NCBI GenBank assembly: GCA_964590005.1
Contig: CAZPVJ010000119.1
Span: forward strand, 1 to 57,530
Length of the DNA: 57,530 bases
Source of the DNA: CALJFL01 sp964590005
GTDB taxonomy: Bacteria > Pseudomonadota > Gammaproteobacteria > Pseudomonadales > Halieaceae
Direction of reading: 5' to 3'
How positions within the stretch are numbered: the first letter of the stretch is position 1; every line of letters begins with the position of its first letter. The translations under genes and the position numbers were made by a program. Positions 50,883 to 57,530 of this stretch are shown here, in pieces. Under the pieces are notes generated by a model. The model worked only from the letters and a program-made list of their open reading frames with translations. It was not told the origin of the DNA and searched no databases.

Positions 50883-51073
50883 AGTAAATATCGCGAAAAT
50901 CAGACCGGCGGTAATGTAACGATATTTGACCGGCAATGCACCCCTTGGGCATTTTCGGACGATAAAAGCCTGCATAAGATGAGAATTTAGCCTTGGTGCA
51001 ATTAAGCAACTCAGCGGCTTGAAAGCCGGTCGGGGTGAGACTAACCTGCCACCTCGTTTGCTGATGGTGAACT

Positions 51074-51865
51074 ATGTCCATGAATGACGCGCAGATTGAC
51101 GAGGCTGGCGCGGCGCTTTACCAGGCCTTGATAGAACAGCACACACTGTCGCCACTGACCGAGCGTTTCGATGATATTACTGTCGACGATGCCTATCGCA
51201 TTTCACTGAAAATGGTGGATTGCAGGGTGCGCGCCGGGGAATCGATTGTTGGCAAAAAAATCGGCGTTACCAGTAAGCCCGTGCAGGACATGCTGGGCGT
51301 CTATCAGCCGGATTTCGGTTTTCTCACTGACGGTATGGTATTTGCCGATGGCGCTGATATCAGTATTGCCGATCACCTCATTCAACCGCGCGCGGAAGGC
51401 GAAATCGCTTTCAGGCTGCGCTCCGACCTGGTCGGTCCGGGAGTAACTGAGGATGATGTGCTGGCGGCGACCGAATCTATCATCCCCTGTTTCGAAATCG
51501 TAGACTCAAGAATCGATGACTGGCGCATAAAGATACAGGATACCGTGGCCGACAATGCCTCCTGTGGCGTGTATGTCCTGGGTACCAATGAGGTAGATCC
51601 ACGTGGCTACGACTTGCCGAACCTCAAGATGAAAATCTACAAGAATGGCGAACTCCACAGCGAGGGTTTGGGTTCGGCGGTGCAGGGCAACCCGTTGACC
51701 GCGGTCGCATGGCTCGCCAACACCCTCGGAGAATATGGGATTCCCTTCAAGGCGGGGGAAGTGATCCTCTCAGGTTCGCTGGCACCCTTGATCCCGGTTG
51801 TTGCCGGCGATCGCATGGCCCTGGAAATCGAAGGCGTCGGAGGATGCAGCTGTCAGTTTGTCTAG
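51074..51865 (+). CDS. dmpE: 2-oxopent-4-enoate (2-hydroxypentadienoate) hydratase
   Basis: This 263-residue enzyme of the fumarylacetoacetate-hydrolase/MhpD fold hydrates 2-hydroxypenta-2,4-dienoate to 4-hydroxy-2-oxovalerate, the third-last step of meta-cleavage pathways. Visible motifs: GKKIGVTSKPVQDMLGV, the acidic metal triad region AEGEIAFRL and CFEIVDSRIDDW, and DNASCGVYVLG. It opens a three-gene operon with the acylating dehydrogenase and the aldolase. TesE/HsaE of steroid breakdown belong to the same family, so the upper pathway (aromatic or steroid) cannot be told; no ring-cleavage gene is in the window. Start ATG at 51074; an ATG two codons later is equally possible. Confidence 0.93.
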   Translation: MSMNDAQIDEAGAALYQALIEQHTLSPLTERFDDITVDDAYRISLKMVDCRVRAGESIVGKKIGVTSKPVQDMLGVYQPDFGFLTDGMVFADGADISIADHLIQPRAEGEIAFRLRSDLVGPGVTEDDVLAATESIIPCFEIVDSRIDDWRIKIQDTVADNASCGVYVLGTNEVDPRGYDLPNLKMKIYKNGELHSEGLGSAVQGNPLTAVAWLANTLGEYGIPFKAGEVILSGSLAPLIPVVAGDRMALEIEGVGGCSCQFV

Positions 51866-51917
51866 CACTGGATAAACCCCGGCTGGCGTCACACACGAGA
51901 GAGGAAAGTATTGAGTT

Positions 51918-52826
51918 ATGAGTCAAAAGGTAAAGGCCGCGATTATTGGCCCCGGCAATATCGGAACGGATCTACTGGTCAAAGCAATGCGCAGTGACCT
52001 GATCGAGCCTGTCTGGATGGTTGGAGTCGTAGCAGACTCACCCGGGCTTGCGCGAGCGCAAGAACTGGGGCTGAAGACCACGGCGGAGGGTGTGGACGGT
52101 ATGTTGCCGACGATGAAGTCCGATGGTGTTCAAATTTGTTTCGATGCTACCTCGGCCTACGTCCACGCTGAAAACAGTCGCAAGGTCAATGAACAGGGCG
52201 CTGTCATGATCGATCTCACACCGGCAGCGATAGGACCTTTTTGTGTTCCCCCGGTCAATCTATCCGATGCGGTAGCAGCTCATGCAATGAATGTGAACAT
52301 GGTGACCTGTGGCGGCCAGGCCACTATTCCCCTGGTGGCGGCGGTCTCGCGGGTTCAGGCAGTTGAGTACGGTGAGATAGTGGCCACAGTCAGTTCCCGC
52401 TCTGCCGGCCCAGGGACACGTAAAAACATTGATGAATTCACCCGTACTACCGCCAGCGGTATAGAAAAAGTGGGTGGTGCGCGCGAGGGCAAGGCGATTA
52501 TCGTTATCAATCCAGCGGAACCGCCTTTGATAATGCGCGACACCATCCATTGCCTGACCGCCAGCGCCCCTGACGAAGAAGCTATTACACGGTCGGTACA
52601 CGAGATGATCAGCGAGGTTCAGAAATACGTGCCTGGCTATACCCTGAAAAACGGCCCCGTGTTTGATGGTAATCGGGTGTCCATATACATGGAGGTCGAG
52701 GGCCTCGGTGATTTTTTGCCAAAGTACGCGGGCAACCTCGATATCATGACTGCGGCGGGCCTGCGCACGGCCGAGATGTATGCAGAGGAAATTCTGGCGG
52801 GCAACTTTACACCCGTAGCCGCCTGA
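51918..52826 (+). CDS. dmpF: Acetaldehyde dehydrogenase (acylating)
   Basis: This 302-residue protein has the NAD motif AAIIGPGNIGTDLL, the FDATSAYVHAEN segment, the catalytic Cys in NMVTCGGQATIPLV and SAGPGTRKNIDEFT. It oxidises acetaldehyde to acetyl-CoA and normally forms a channelling complex with the 4-hydroxy-2-oxovalerate aldolase, which is encoded 44 nt downstream. The length is near the usual 305-316. GAGAGGAAAG precedes the ATG. Confidence 0.95.
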   Translation: MSQKVKAAIIGPGNIGTDLLVKAMRSDLIEPVWMVGVVADSPGLARAQELGLKTTAEGVDGMLPTMKSDGVQICFDATSAYVHAENSRKVNEQGAVMIDLTPAAIGPFCVPPVNLSDAVAAHAMNVNMVTCGGQATIPLVAAVSRVQAVEYGEIVATVSSRSAGPGTRKNIDEFTRTTASGIEKVGGAREGKAIIVINPAEPPLIMRDTIHCLTASAPDEEAITRSVHEMISEVQKYVPGYTLKNGPVFDGNRVSIYMEVEGLGDFLPKYAGNLDIMTAAGLRTAEMYAEEILAGNFTPVAA

Positions 52827-52870
52827 ACCTGTCGGCGCCAAACCTGGCACCCTGAAGAGAGAAGAGAACA

Positions 52871-53902
52871 ATGGATCTGCAAGGCAAGAAAGTTACTGTT
52901 CACGACATGTGCTTACGCGATGGCATGCATCCCAAGCAGCATCAGATCACGGTCGAGCAGATGGTGTCCGTGGCGAGGGCGATGGATGCTGCCGGTGTTC
53001 CGCTGATCGAGGTGACTCACGGTGATGGTCTGGGCGGAAAGAGCGTGAACTATGGCTTTCCCGCGGCCTCCGATGAAGCGTATCTCACCGCAGTGTGTCG
53101 CGAAGTGAAGCAAACCCGGGTATCCGCGCTGCTGTTGCCGGGGATCGGCACGGTAGATCACCTGAAGATGGCGGTGGATTGCGGTATCTCTACCATTCGT
53201 GTGGCGACGCATTGCACCGAAGCGGACGTATCAGAACAACATATCAGTATCGCGAGTCAGATGAAGGGCCTGGATACGGTGGGATTTTTGATGATGGCTC
53301 ACATGATCGAGCCCGAGGAACTTGTCGTCCAGCTGAAGTTGATGGAATCCTACGGAGCCAATTGTGTGTATGTTACCGACTCCGCTGGCTACATGCTGCC
53401 CGATGACGTCACCGCGCGAATCGCCCTGGCACGGGCGGAGTTAAAACCCGAAACCGAGCTGGGATTTCACGGGCACCACAATCTGGCAATGGGCATAGCG
53501 AATTCGCTGGCCGCGGTGGAGGCGGGCGCCAATCGCATCGACGGGTCAATGGCTGGCCTGGGTGCCGGCGCCGGTAATACACCGCTGGAAGTGTTTATTG
53601 CGGTATGCGATCGCATGGGTATAGAGACGGGGGTCGACACCTTCAAGGCCATGGACATCGCGGAGGACCTGATCGTACCGTTGATGGACCACATGGTGCG
53701 GGTAGACCGGGACTCGCTGACGCTTGGCTATGCGGGCGTTTACTCGTCGTTCCTGCTATTCGCGAAACGCAGCGCTGAAAAATATAATCTCTCCAGCCGG
53801 GATATACTGTTGGAGCTGGGTCGCAGGCGCACTGTAGGCGGCCAGGAAGACATGATCGAAGACCTGGCGCTCGATATGGCCCGCGAAGCCGGGACGATTT
53901 AG
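52871..53902 (+). CDS. dmpG: 4-hydroxy-2-oxovalerate aldolase
   Basis: This 343-residue DmpG/MhpE-type enzyme splits 4-hydroxy-2-oxovalerate into pyruvate and acetaldehyde. It has the HMGL-like barrel start VTVHDMCLRDGMHPKQH (metal Asp and catalytic His region), VTDSAGYMLPDD, the metal ligands in GFHGHHNLAMG, and the C-terminal communication domain (YSSFLLFAKRSAEKY) that contacts the dehydrogenase for acetaldehyde channelling. It is the last gene of the operon and converges on an SDR gene with a 15-bp gap. Confidence 0.95.
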   Translation: MDLQGKKVTVHDMCLRDGMHPKQHQITVEQMVSVARAMDAAGVPLIEVTHGDGLGGKSVNYGFPAASDEAYLTAVCREVKQTRVSALLLPGIGTVDHLKMAVDCGISTIRVATHCTEADVSEQHISIASQMKGLDTVGFLMMAHMIEPEELVVQLKLMESYGANCVYVTDSAGYMLPDDVTARIALARAELKPETELGFHGHHNLAMGIANSLAAVEAGANRIDGSMAGLGAGAGNTPLEVFIAVCDRMGIETGVDTFKAMDIAEDLIVPLMDHMVRVDRDSLTLGYAGVYSSFLLFAKRSAEKYNLSSRDILLELGRRRTVGGQEDMIEDLALDMAREAGTI

Positions 53903-53917
53903 CAAATCGGTCAGTGG

Positions 53918-54586
53918 CTAAACGAGCCCTTCAACGGGTAACAGTGCGCCGTGAACTGCAGCGGCGCCGTCCGAGGCTAGAAAACAGATCACTGCCGCCA
54001 GCTTTTCCGGGGGAACCCAGCTGTCGAAGTCTGCGTCCGGCATGCTGGCCCGGTTGGGGGGCGTGTCGATGATGCTGGGCAGGACAGCATTGACGTTGAT
54101 GCCGTCGTGCTTCAGTTCTTGCGACAGACTCTCTGTTAACCGCATCACGCTGGATTTTGCACAGCAGTAGGCGCTCATGTCGGCGCCACCGCTGAGGGCG
54201 CCCAGGGCACCTATATTAACGACGGCACCGCGGCTTGTGCGCAAAGCAGGTATGGCCGCCCGGGTTGCATTGCGCAGGGTGTCCACGTTCAAACTGAACA
54301 TAAGCTCCCATTCGTCGTTAGACCAGTCGGCTGCTGAAGTGCCCATCGCGAACCCGCCGGCGACGTTGAGCAGCGCGTCTATATCACCCAGGGTCTCAAA
54401 ACAGTCTTTAGTGGCGGTGCTGTCCAGCAAGTCGAGGCGATGATACTGGGCGGTATGTGGCACAGAGGACGCTTCGATGATGTCCAGCCCGACAACCGTT
54501 GCGCCCTGATCCTGTGCACATTTGGCCGTTGCTTGTCCGAGGGTGCCGGCAGCGCCGGTGATAATAACCTTTTTGTTGCTGAGCAT
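53918..54586 (-). CDS. Short-chain dehydrogenase/reductase
   Basis: This 222-residue classical SDR has the cofactor motif VIITGAAGTLGQATA at the N-terminus, Asp at the end of the second strand (VVGLDI, which favours NAD), LLNVAGGFAMGTS and the catalytic YCCAKSSVMRL (Tyr-x-x-x-Lys). It is short for the family (about 250), and the C-terminal part with VPPEKLAAVICFLASDGA is intact. The ATG at 54586 gives the standard N-terminus. Substrate unknown; it converges on the aldolase gene and is divergent from glnK. Confidence 0.85.
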   Translation of the reverse strand: MLSNKKVIITGAAGTLGQATAKCAQDQGATVVGLDIIEASSVPHTAQYHRLDLLDSTATKDCFETLGDIDALLNVAGGFAMGTSAADWSNDEWELMFSLNVDTLRNATRAAIPALRTSRGAVVNIGALGALSGGADMSAYCCAKSSVMRLTESLSQELKHDGINVNAVLPSIIDTPPNRASMPDADFDSWVPPEKLAAVICFLASDGAAAVHGALLPVEGLV

Positions 54587-54833
54587 GGTTTTTAGGTCCT
54601 GCTTGGAGTTAGTAAATCTGCGCACGACAGCTGTCACGCGTGCCGCCGAAGCTGAAGTCTAGCAGTATTTATTCAGTTGCAGAGGCCGGGCCGTTCGGCG
54701 CGCACCAAAACTTAACGTTTGCCCCGAGATGTGGCAGGATGCTCCATTCCCGTGCGGTGAGGTCGTCGCCAGCGAAACTCAAAGCCCGGCTGAATAACGA
54801 TAAACGGGTAAACCATAATAACGAGGTGTCAGG

Positions 54834-55172
54834 ATGAAAATGATTACCGCGATCGTTAAGCCTTTCAAGCTTGACGACGTCCGCGAAGCGTTGCAACAGA
54901 TCGGTATTACCGGCATGACTGTCGAAGAGGTCAAGGGTTACGGCCGTCAAAAAGGTCACACCGAACTGTATCGTGGAGCTGAGTATCACGTAGAGTTTCA
55001 GCCCAAGGTTAAGCTGCAGGTAGCGGTAGCCGACGATCAGGTCGATGCCGTGATAGAGGCTGTCTGCAATGCCGCCAATACTGGAAAGATCGGCGATGGC
55101 AAGATATTCGTAGCGGCCCTTGAACAAAGTATTCGCATCCGCACCGGCGAAACCGGCGATGAAGCGCTTTAA
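54834..55172 (+). CDS. glnK: P-II nitrogen regulatory protein GlnK
   Basis: This 112-residue P-II protein has the uridylylation site Tyr51 in the T-loop (KGHTELYRGAEYHVEF), the B-loop TGKIGDGKIFV and the usual MKMITAIVKPFKLDDV start. It senses 2-oxoglutarate and ATP/ADP and, when unmodified, plugs the AmtB channel. Calling it GlnK rather than GlnB rests on the amtB gene 13 nt downstream. The 247-bp upstream region shows no sigma-54 promoter that I would defend. Confidence 0.96.
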   Translation: MKMITAIVKPFKLDDVREALQQIGITGMTVEEVKGYGRQKGHTELYRGAEYHVEFQPKVKLQVAVADDQVDAVIEAVCNAANTGKIGDGKIFVAALEQSIRIRTGETGDEAL

Positions 55173-55185
55173 TTCGGAGAATTCC

Positions 55186-56490
55186 ATGAAGAACGTATAT
55201 AAATTTCTCGTACTAGCGACCATCTCCCTGTTCTCGGTCGGGGCTTACGCAGGTGAAGTTAACGGCGCGGATACCGCCTGGATACTGACATCCACGGCCC
55301 TGGTTCTGTTTATGACTATCCCCGGTCTGTCGTTGTTTTACGCTGGTCTGGTCAGGGTGAAGAACGTTCTGTCGGTGCTGATGCAATGCTTTGCGCTGAC
55401 CTGCCTGATGTCACTGGTCTGGTTCCTGGTGGGCTATACCATTGCCTTTGGCAGCGACGGCGTGGAGCAGGGCCGATTCATCGGCGACTTTGGAAATGTG
55501 ATGTTTGCTGCCATGAGTATCGACAGCGTCAACGGCACTATACCCGCGTCCCTGTTTGCCATATTCCAGATGACCTTCGCCATTATTACGCCGGCGCTGA
55601 TTGTGGGTGCGTTCGCCGAGCGTATGCGTTTCTCTGCCATGCTCGTTTTCAGCACCATCTGGCTCATTGTTGTGTACGCGCCCGTCTGTCACTGGGTTTG
55701 GGGCGGCGGTTGGCTGGGCGAAATGGGCTTGCAGGATTTCGCCGGCGGTACCGTGGTGCACATTACCGCTGCAGTTGCAGCGCTGGTCGCCGCTATGATG
55801 ATGGGGCCGCGCCGTGGGTTTGGCACGGTCGCGATGCCACCCCACAACCTGACACTGACAGTCGCCGGTGCCGGCATGCTCTGGGTGGGCTGGTTCGGTT
55901 TCAACGCGGGGTCGGCGGTTGCCGCCGACAACAGTGCCGCTATGGCGATGCTGGTTACTCACCTGTCAGCCGCCTGTGGGTCACTGGCCTGGATGGCCAT
56001 GGAGTGGATTCGCCATGGCAAGCCCTCTGTACTGGGTATCGTGACCGGAATGGTTGCGGGTCTGGGCACTATTACGCCAGCTTCAGGCTCTGTAGGCCCG
56101 GCTGGTGCCGTCGTTATCGGTCTCAGCGCCGGTGTGGTTTGCTACTTCGCCACCAATTTCCTGAAGAATAAGCTACGAATCGACGACAGTCTCGACGTGT
56201 TTCCTGTGCACGGTGTCGGGGGTGCACTGGGCACCATTCTGGCAGGCGTTTTCTGCTCGACACAACTGGGGATCTTTAGCGGTAACGGGTTTTCCGAGGG
56301 GGTTACCAGTATTGCCGGGCAGTTGTTGATCCAGGGTACTGGCGTTGTTTCCACCCTGGTTTACACCGCGGTGGCAACTTTCGTCATACTCAAAGTCGTC
56401 GACCTGCTTATCGGGCTGCGAGTGGATGAAGAGGAAGAGACCCAGGGTCTGGATCTGGTGCTCCACGACGAGCGCGGCTACGATCTCTAG
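55186..56490 (+). CDS. amtB: Ammonium transporter AmtB
   Basis: This 434-residue channel has a cleavable-type signal sequence (FLVLATISLFSVGAYA) and eleven membrane helices with the family signatures FYAGLVRVKNVLSVL, FAERMRFSAMLVF, and the twin pore histidines in APVCHWVWGGG and DVFPVHGVGGALG. It conducts ammonium/ammonia into the cell and is blocked by GlnK. The ATG at 55186 follows GGAGA with good spacing and begins the signal sequence; the frame is open further upstream, but there it overlaps glnK. Confidence 0.96.
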   Translation: MKNVYKFLVLATISLFSVGAYAGEVNGADTAWILTSTALVLFMTIPGLSLFYAGLVRVKNVLSVLMQCFALTCLMSLVWFLVGYTIAFGSDGVEQGRFIGDFGNVMFAAMSIDSVNGTIPASLFAIFQMTFAIITPALIVGAFAERMRFSAMLVFSTIWLIVVYAPVCHWVWGGGWLGEMGLQDFAGGTVVHITAAVAALVAAMMMGPRRGFGTVAMPPHNLTLTVAGAGMLWVGWFGFNAGSAVAADNSAAMAMLVTHLSAACGSLAWMAMEWIRHGKPSVLGIVTGMVAGLGTITPASGSVGPAGAVVIGLSAGVVCYFATNFLKNKLRIDDSLDVFPVHGVGGALGTILAGVFCSTQLGIFSGNGFSEGVTSIAGQLLIQGTGVVSTLVYTAVATFVILKVVDLLIGLRVDEEEETQGLDLVLHDERGYDL

Positions 56491-56499
56491 ACAAGCTTA

Positions 56500-56520
56500 G
56501 GGCGAGGCCGGTCCTCGCCC
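56500..56520 (+). terminator. Strong hairpin after amtB, without a T-run
   Basis: GGGCGAGG (56500-56507) and CCTCGCCC (56513-56520) form a perfect 8-bp stem with a 5-nt loop, ten nucleotides after the amtB stop. No U-tract follows, so it may be a 3'-end-stabilising structure or an atypical terminator between amtB and the hydrolase gene. Confidence 0.55.
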
Positions 56521-56536
56521 ACTGCGCCACACAATC

Positions 56537-57517
56537 ATGTCGATGAACTGGATTCATCACCATGCCGAGATCAACGGCATTCGGATGCATTACGTGGAAC
56601 AGGGGGAGGGGCCTCCGGTTGTCCTGTGCCATGGGTTTCCGCACCTCTGGTTCAGCTGGTACCGGCAGATAACGGCGCTCGCTGCTGCCGGTTACCGGGT
56701 AATAGCGCCCGATATGCGGGGCATGGGGCAGACCGAGGCGCCGGAGGCCGTCGAGGCCTATGATATCCCCCACATTACCGGTGACCTTGTCGGCCTGCTA
56801 GATCATATCGGCGAGGAGGACGCCGTGTTTGCCGGTCTCGATTTCGGTGCCTTTGCCATCTATGACCTGGCCTTGAGGCATCCCGAGCGGGTGCGCGCTG
56901 TGATTGGACTGGAGAACCCCGCCGCGCCGCATAATCCCGACGTATCGCCTCTTACCGAGTACCGGGAGATGGGGCAGCAGCATTTCCTGCACATAGAATA
57001 CTTCCGCGTTCCACCCAGGGCGGATAAGGAGCTGGCCGCCGAACCCAGGCTTTTCTTGCAAAAGGTTTTTCATACCCTGAGCGGTGCGGGCAATTATTTT
57101 GATGTCTTCAAGTACCCGCCAGATGCTTCCTACATTGAAGCCATGGCTGATCCGCCGCCTTTGCCCTGGCCCTGGCTGTCCGAGCTGGAGCTGGAGTTTT
57201 TCGTCAGTGAGTACAGTCGTAGCGGTTTTACCGGCGGCCTTAACTGGTACCGGTCCTTTGATCTGAAGTGGGCGCAGCGTAAACCGTTTGAGGGCGTCCA
57301 GAGTGCAGTGCCAGCCTATTTTCTGGGCAGTGAGCACGACGTCGACCTTGAGGGTTTTCATGGGGATGACCCGATCAGCCTGATGCGAGCAATTTTTCCC
57401 GATCTTCGGGCGGTGCGGATGATTCCCGGCGCAGGGCACATGGTACAACTCGAGGCGTCAGAAGAGGTCAACGGGATCCTCACAGAGTACCTCGCTGATA
57501 TTTACACGGCTAATTGA
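56537..57517 (+). CDS. Alpha/beta hydrolase, epoxide hydrolase-like
   Basis: This 326-residue protein has the oxyanion motif HGFP (32-35), DMRGMGQTEAP and a nucleophile elbow GLDFGA with Asp102, the feature that separates epoxide hydrolases and dehalogenases from esterases with Ser. The catalytic His is in GAGHMVQLEA near the end. It probably opens an epoxide or cleaves a carbon-halogen bond through an ester intermediate; the cap region (FRVPPRADKELAAEP, FTGGLNWYRSFDLKW) looks epoxide-hydrolase-like. Two ATGs (56537 and 56543) are possible and no ribosome site is clear. It stands alone after glnK-amtB. Confidence 0.87.
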   Translation: MSMNWIHHHAEINGIRMHYVEQGEGPPVVLCHGFPHLWFSWYRQITALAAAGYRVIAPDMRGMGQTEAPEAVEAYDIPHITGDLVGLLDHIGEEDAVFAGLDFGAFAIYDLALRHPERVRAVIGLENPAAPHNPDVSPLTEYREMGQQHFLHIEYFRVPPRADKELAAEPRLFLQKVFHTLSGAGNYFDVFKYPPDASYIEAMADPPPLPWPWLSELELEFFVSEYSRSGFTGGLNWYRSFDLKWAQRKPFEGVQSAVPAYFLGSEHDVDLEGFHGDDPISLMRAIFPDLRAVRMIPGAGHMVQLEASEEVNGILTEYLADIYTAN

Positions 57518-57530
57518 GCTTTGGACGGAC

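Noticed and set aside
50883..51073. Pho box upstream of phoA
   Set aside because: Only single TTACAT-like words occur; I could not find two repeats 11 bp apart.
54637..54833. Possible sigma-54 promoter or NtrC site upstream of glnK (TGGCAGGATG)
   Set aside because: The -24-like TGGCA is there, but no GC stands ten bases after the GG, and no clear GCAC-type NtrC palindrome is visible.
1..57530. Mobile elements, phage genes, CRISPR arrays, toxin-antitoxin or defence systems, tRNAs
   Set aside because: No transposase, integrase, spaced direct repeats, cas-like or nuclease-helicase genes, or cloverleaf sequences were found; gene style is uniform across the window.

Overview
The window looks like ordinary chromosome of a moderately GC-rich, free-living, probably marine gammaproteobacterium. 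The gene repertoire recalls the Halieaceae/OM60-NOR5 group or relatives: TonB-dependent receptors, a B12 uptake operon, a sulfotransferase next to a DUF1214 protein, FUSC-type efflux, exeA/gspB, glnK-amtB and a meta-cleavage lower pathway. That placement is an inference from gene content. I see no rRNA, tRNA, IS element, integrase, phage gene or CRISPR array. Genes are packed tightly, many neighbours overlap by 4 to 29 nt, and TTG and GTG starts are common.

Layout. 1-7.9 kb: a cut lipoprotein gene, a fatty acid desaturase, an AGCS amino acid/sodium symporter, a TauD-type dioxygenase, a CpxRA-like two-component system, an HxlR regulator, and a Crp/Fnr-type regulator divergent from a class II aldolase. 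8.0-10.6 kb: metY and sstT. 10.6-16.05 kb: the B12 operon btuB-cobO-btuC-btuD-btuF (minus strand) behind a cobalamin riboswitch whose likely expression platform is a hairpin hiding the btuB Shine-Dalgarno. 16.2-19.8 kb: DUF501 gene, terminator, then a possible exported redox module: a cytochrome c5-like lipoprotein, a Tat-type FAD oxidase of the aldonolactone oxidase family and a Tat-type PLP enzyme of the DSD1 fold that lacks the usual metal site. 20-26.4 kb: DAHP synthase, a small membrane protein, an LLM flavin oxidoreductase, an alkylsulfatase-like MBL enzyme and an orphan TonB receptor.

26.6-33.3 kb: a six-gene minus-strand run, FUSC - OM factor - DUF1656 - HlyD - potassium channel - AI-2E permease, which looks like an Aae-like exporter joined to an ion channel. 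33.5-39.5 kb: another class II aldolase, then an envelope run of L,D-transpeptidase, a YcbK/MepK-like M15 peptidase with an EF-hand-like insert, and an MscS channel, converging on a DUF481 barrel. 39.7-45.1 kb: sulfotransferase, DUF1214 protein, msrA, a nitronate monooxygenase/PadR divergent pair with two matching palindromic operators, and an AsmA-like protein. 45.2-50.9 kb: exeA-gspB, a lipoprotein made of 13-residue repeats, an SDR and phoA. 51-57.5 kb: dmpE-dmpF-dmpG (hydroxypentadienoate to pyruvate and acetyl-CoA), an SDR, glnK-amtB and an epoxide-hydrolase-like enzyme.

The candidates I would follow first are the exported cytochrome/FAD/PLP module, the MepK-like enzyme with its calcium-type insert beside an MscS channel, the 13-residue repeat lipoprotein, the exporter/ion-channel run, and the paired TGCAA-N4-TTGCA operators.
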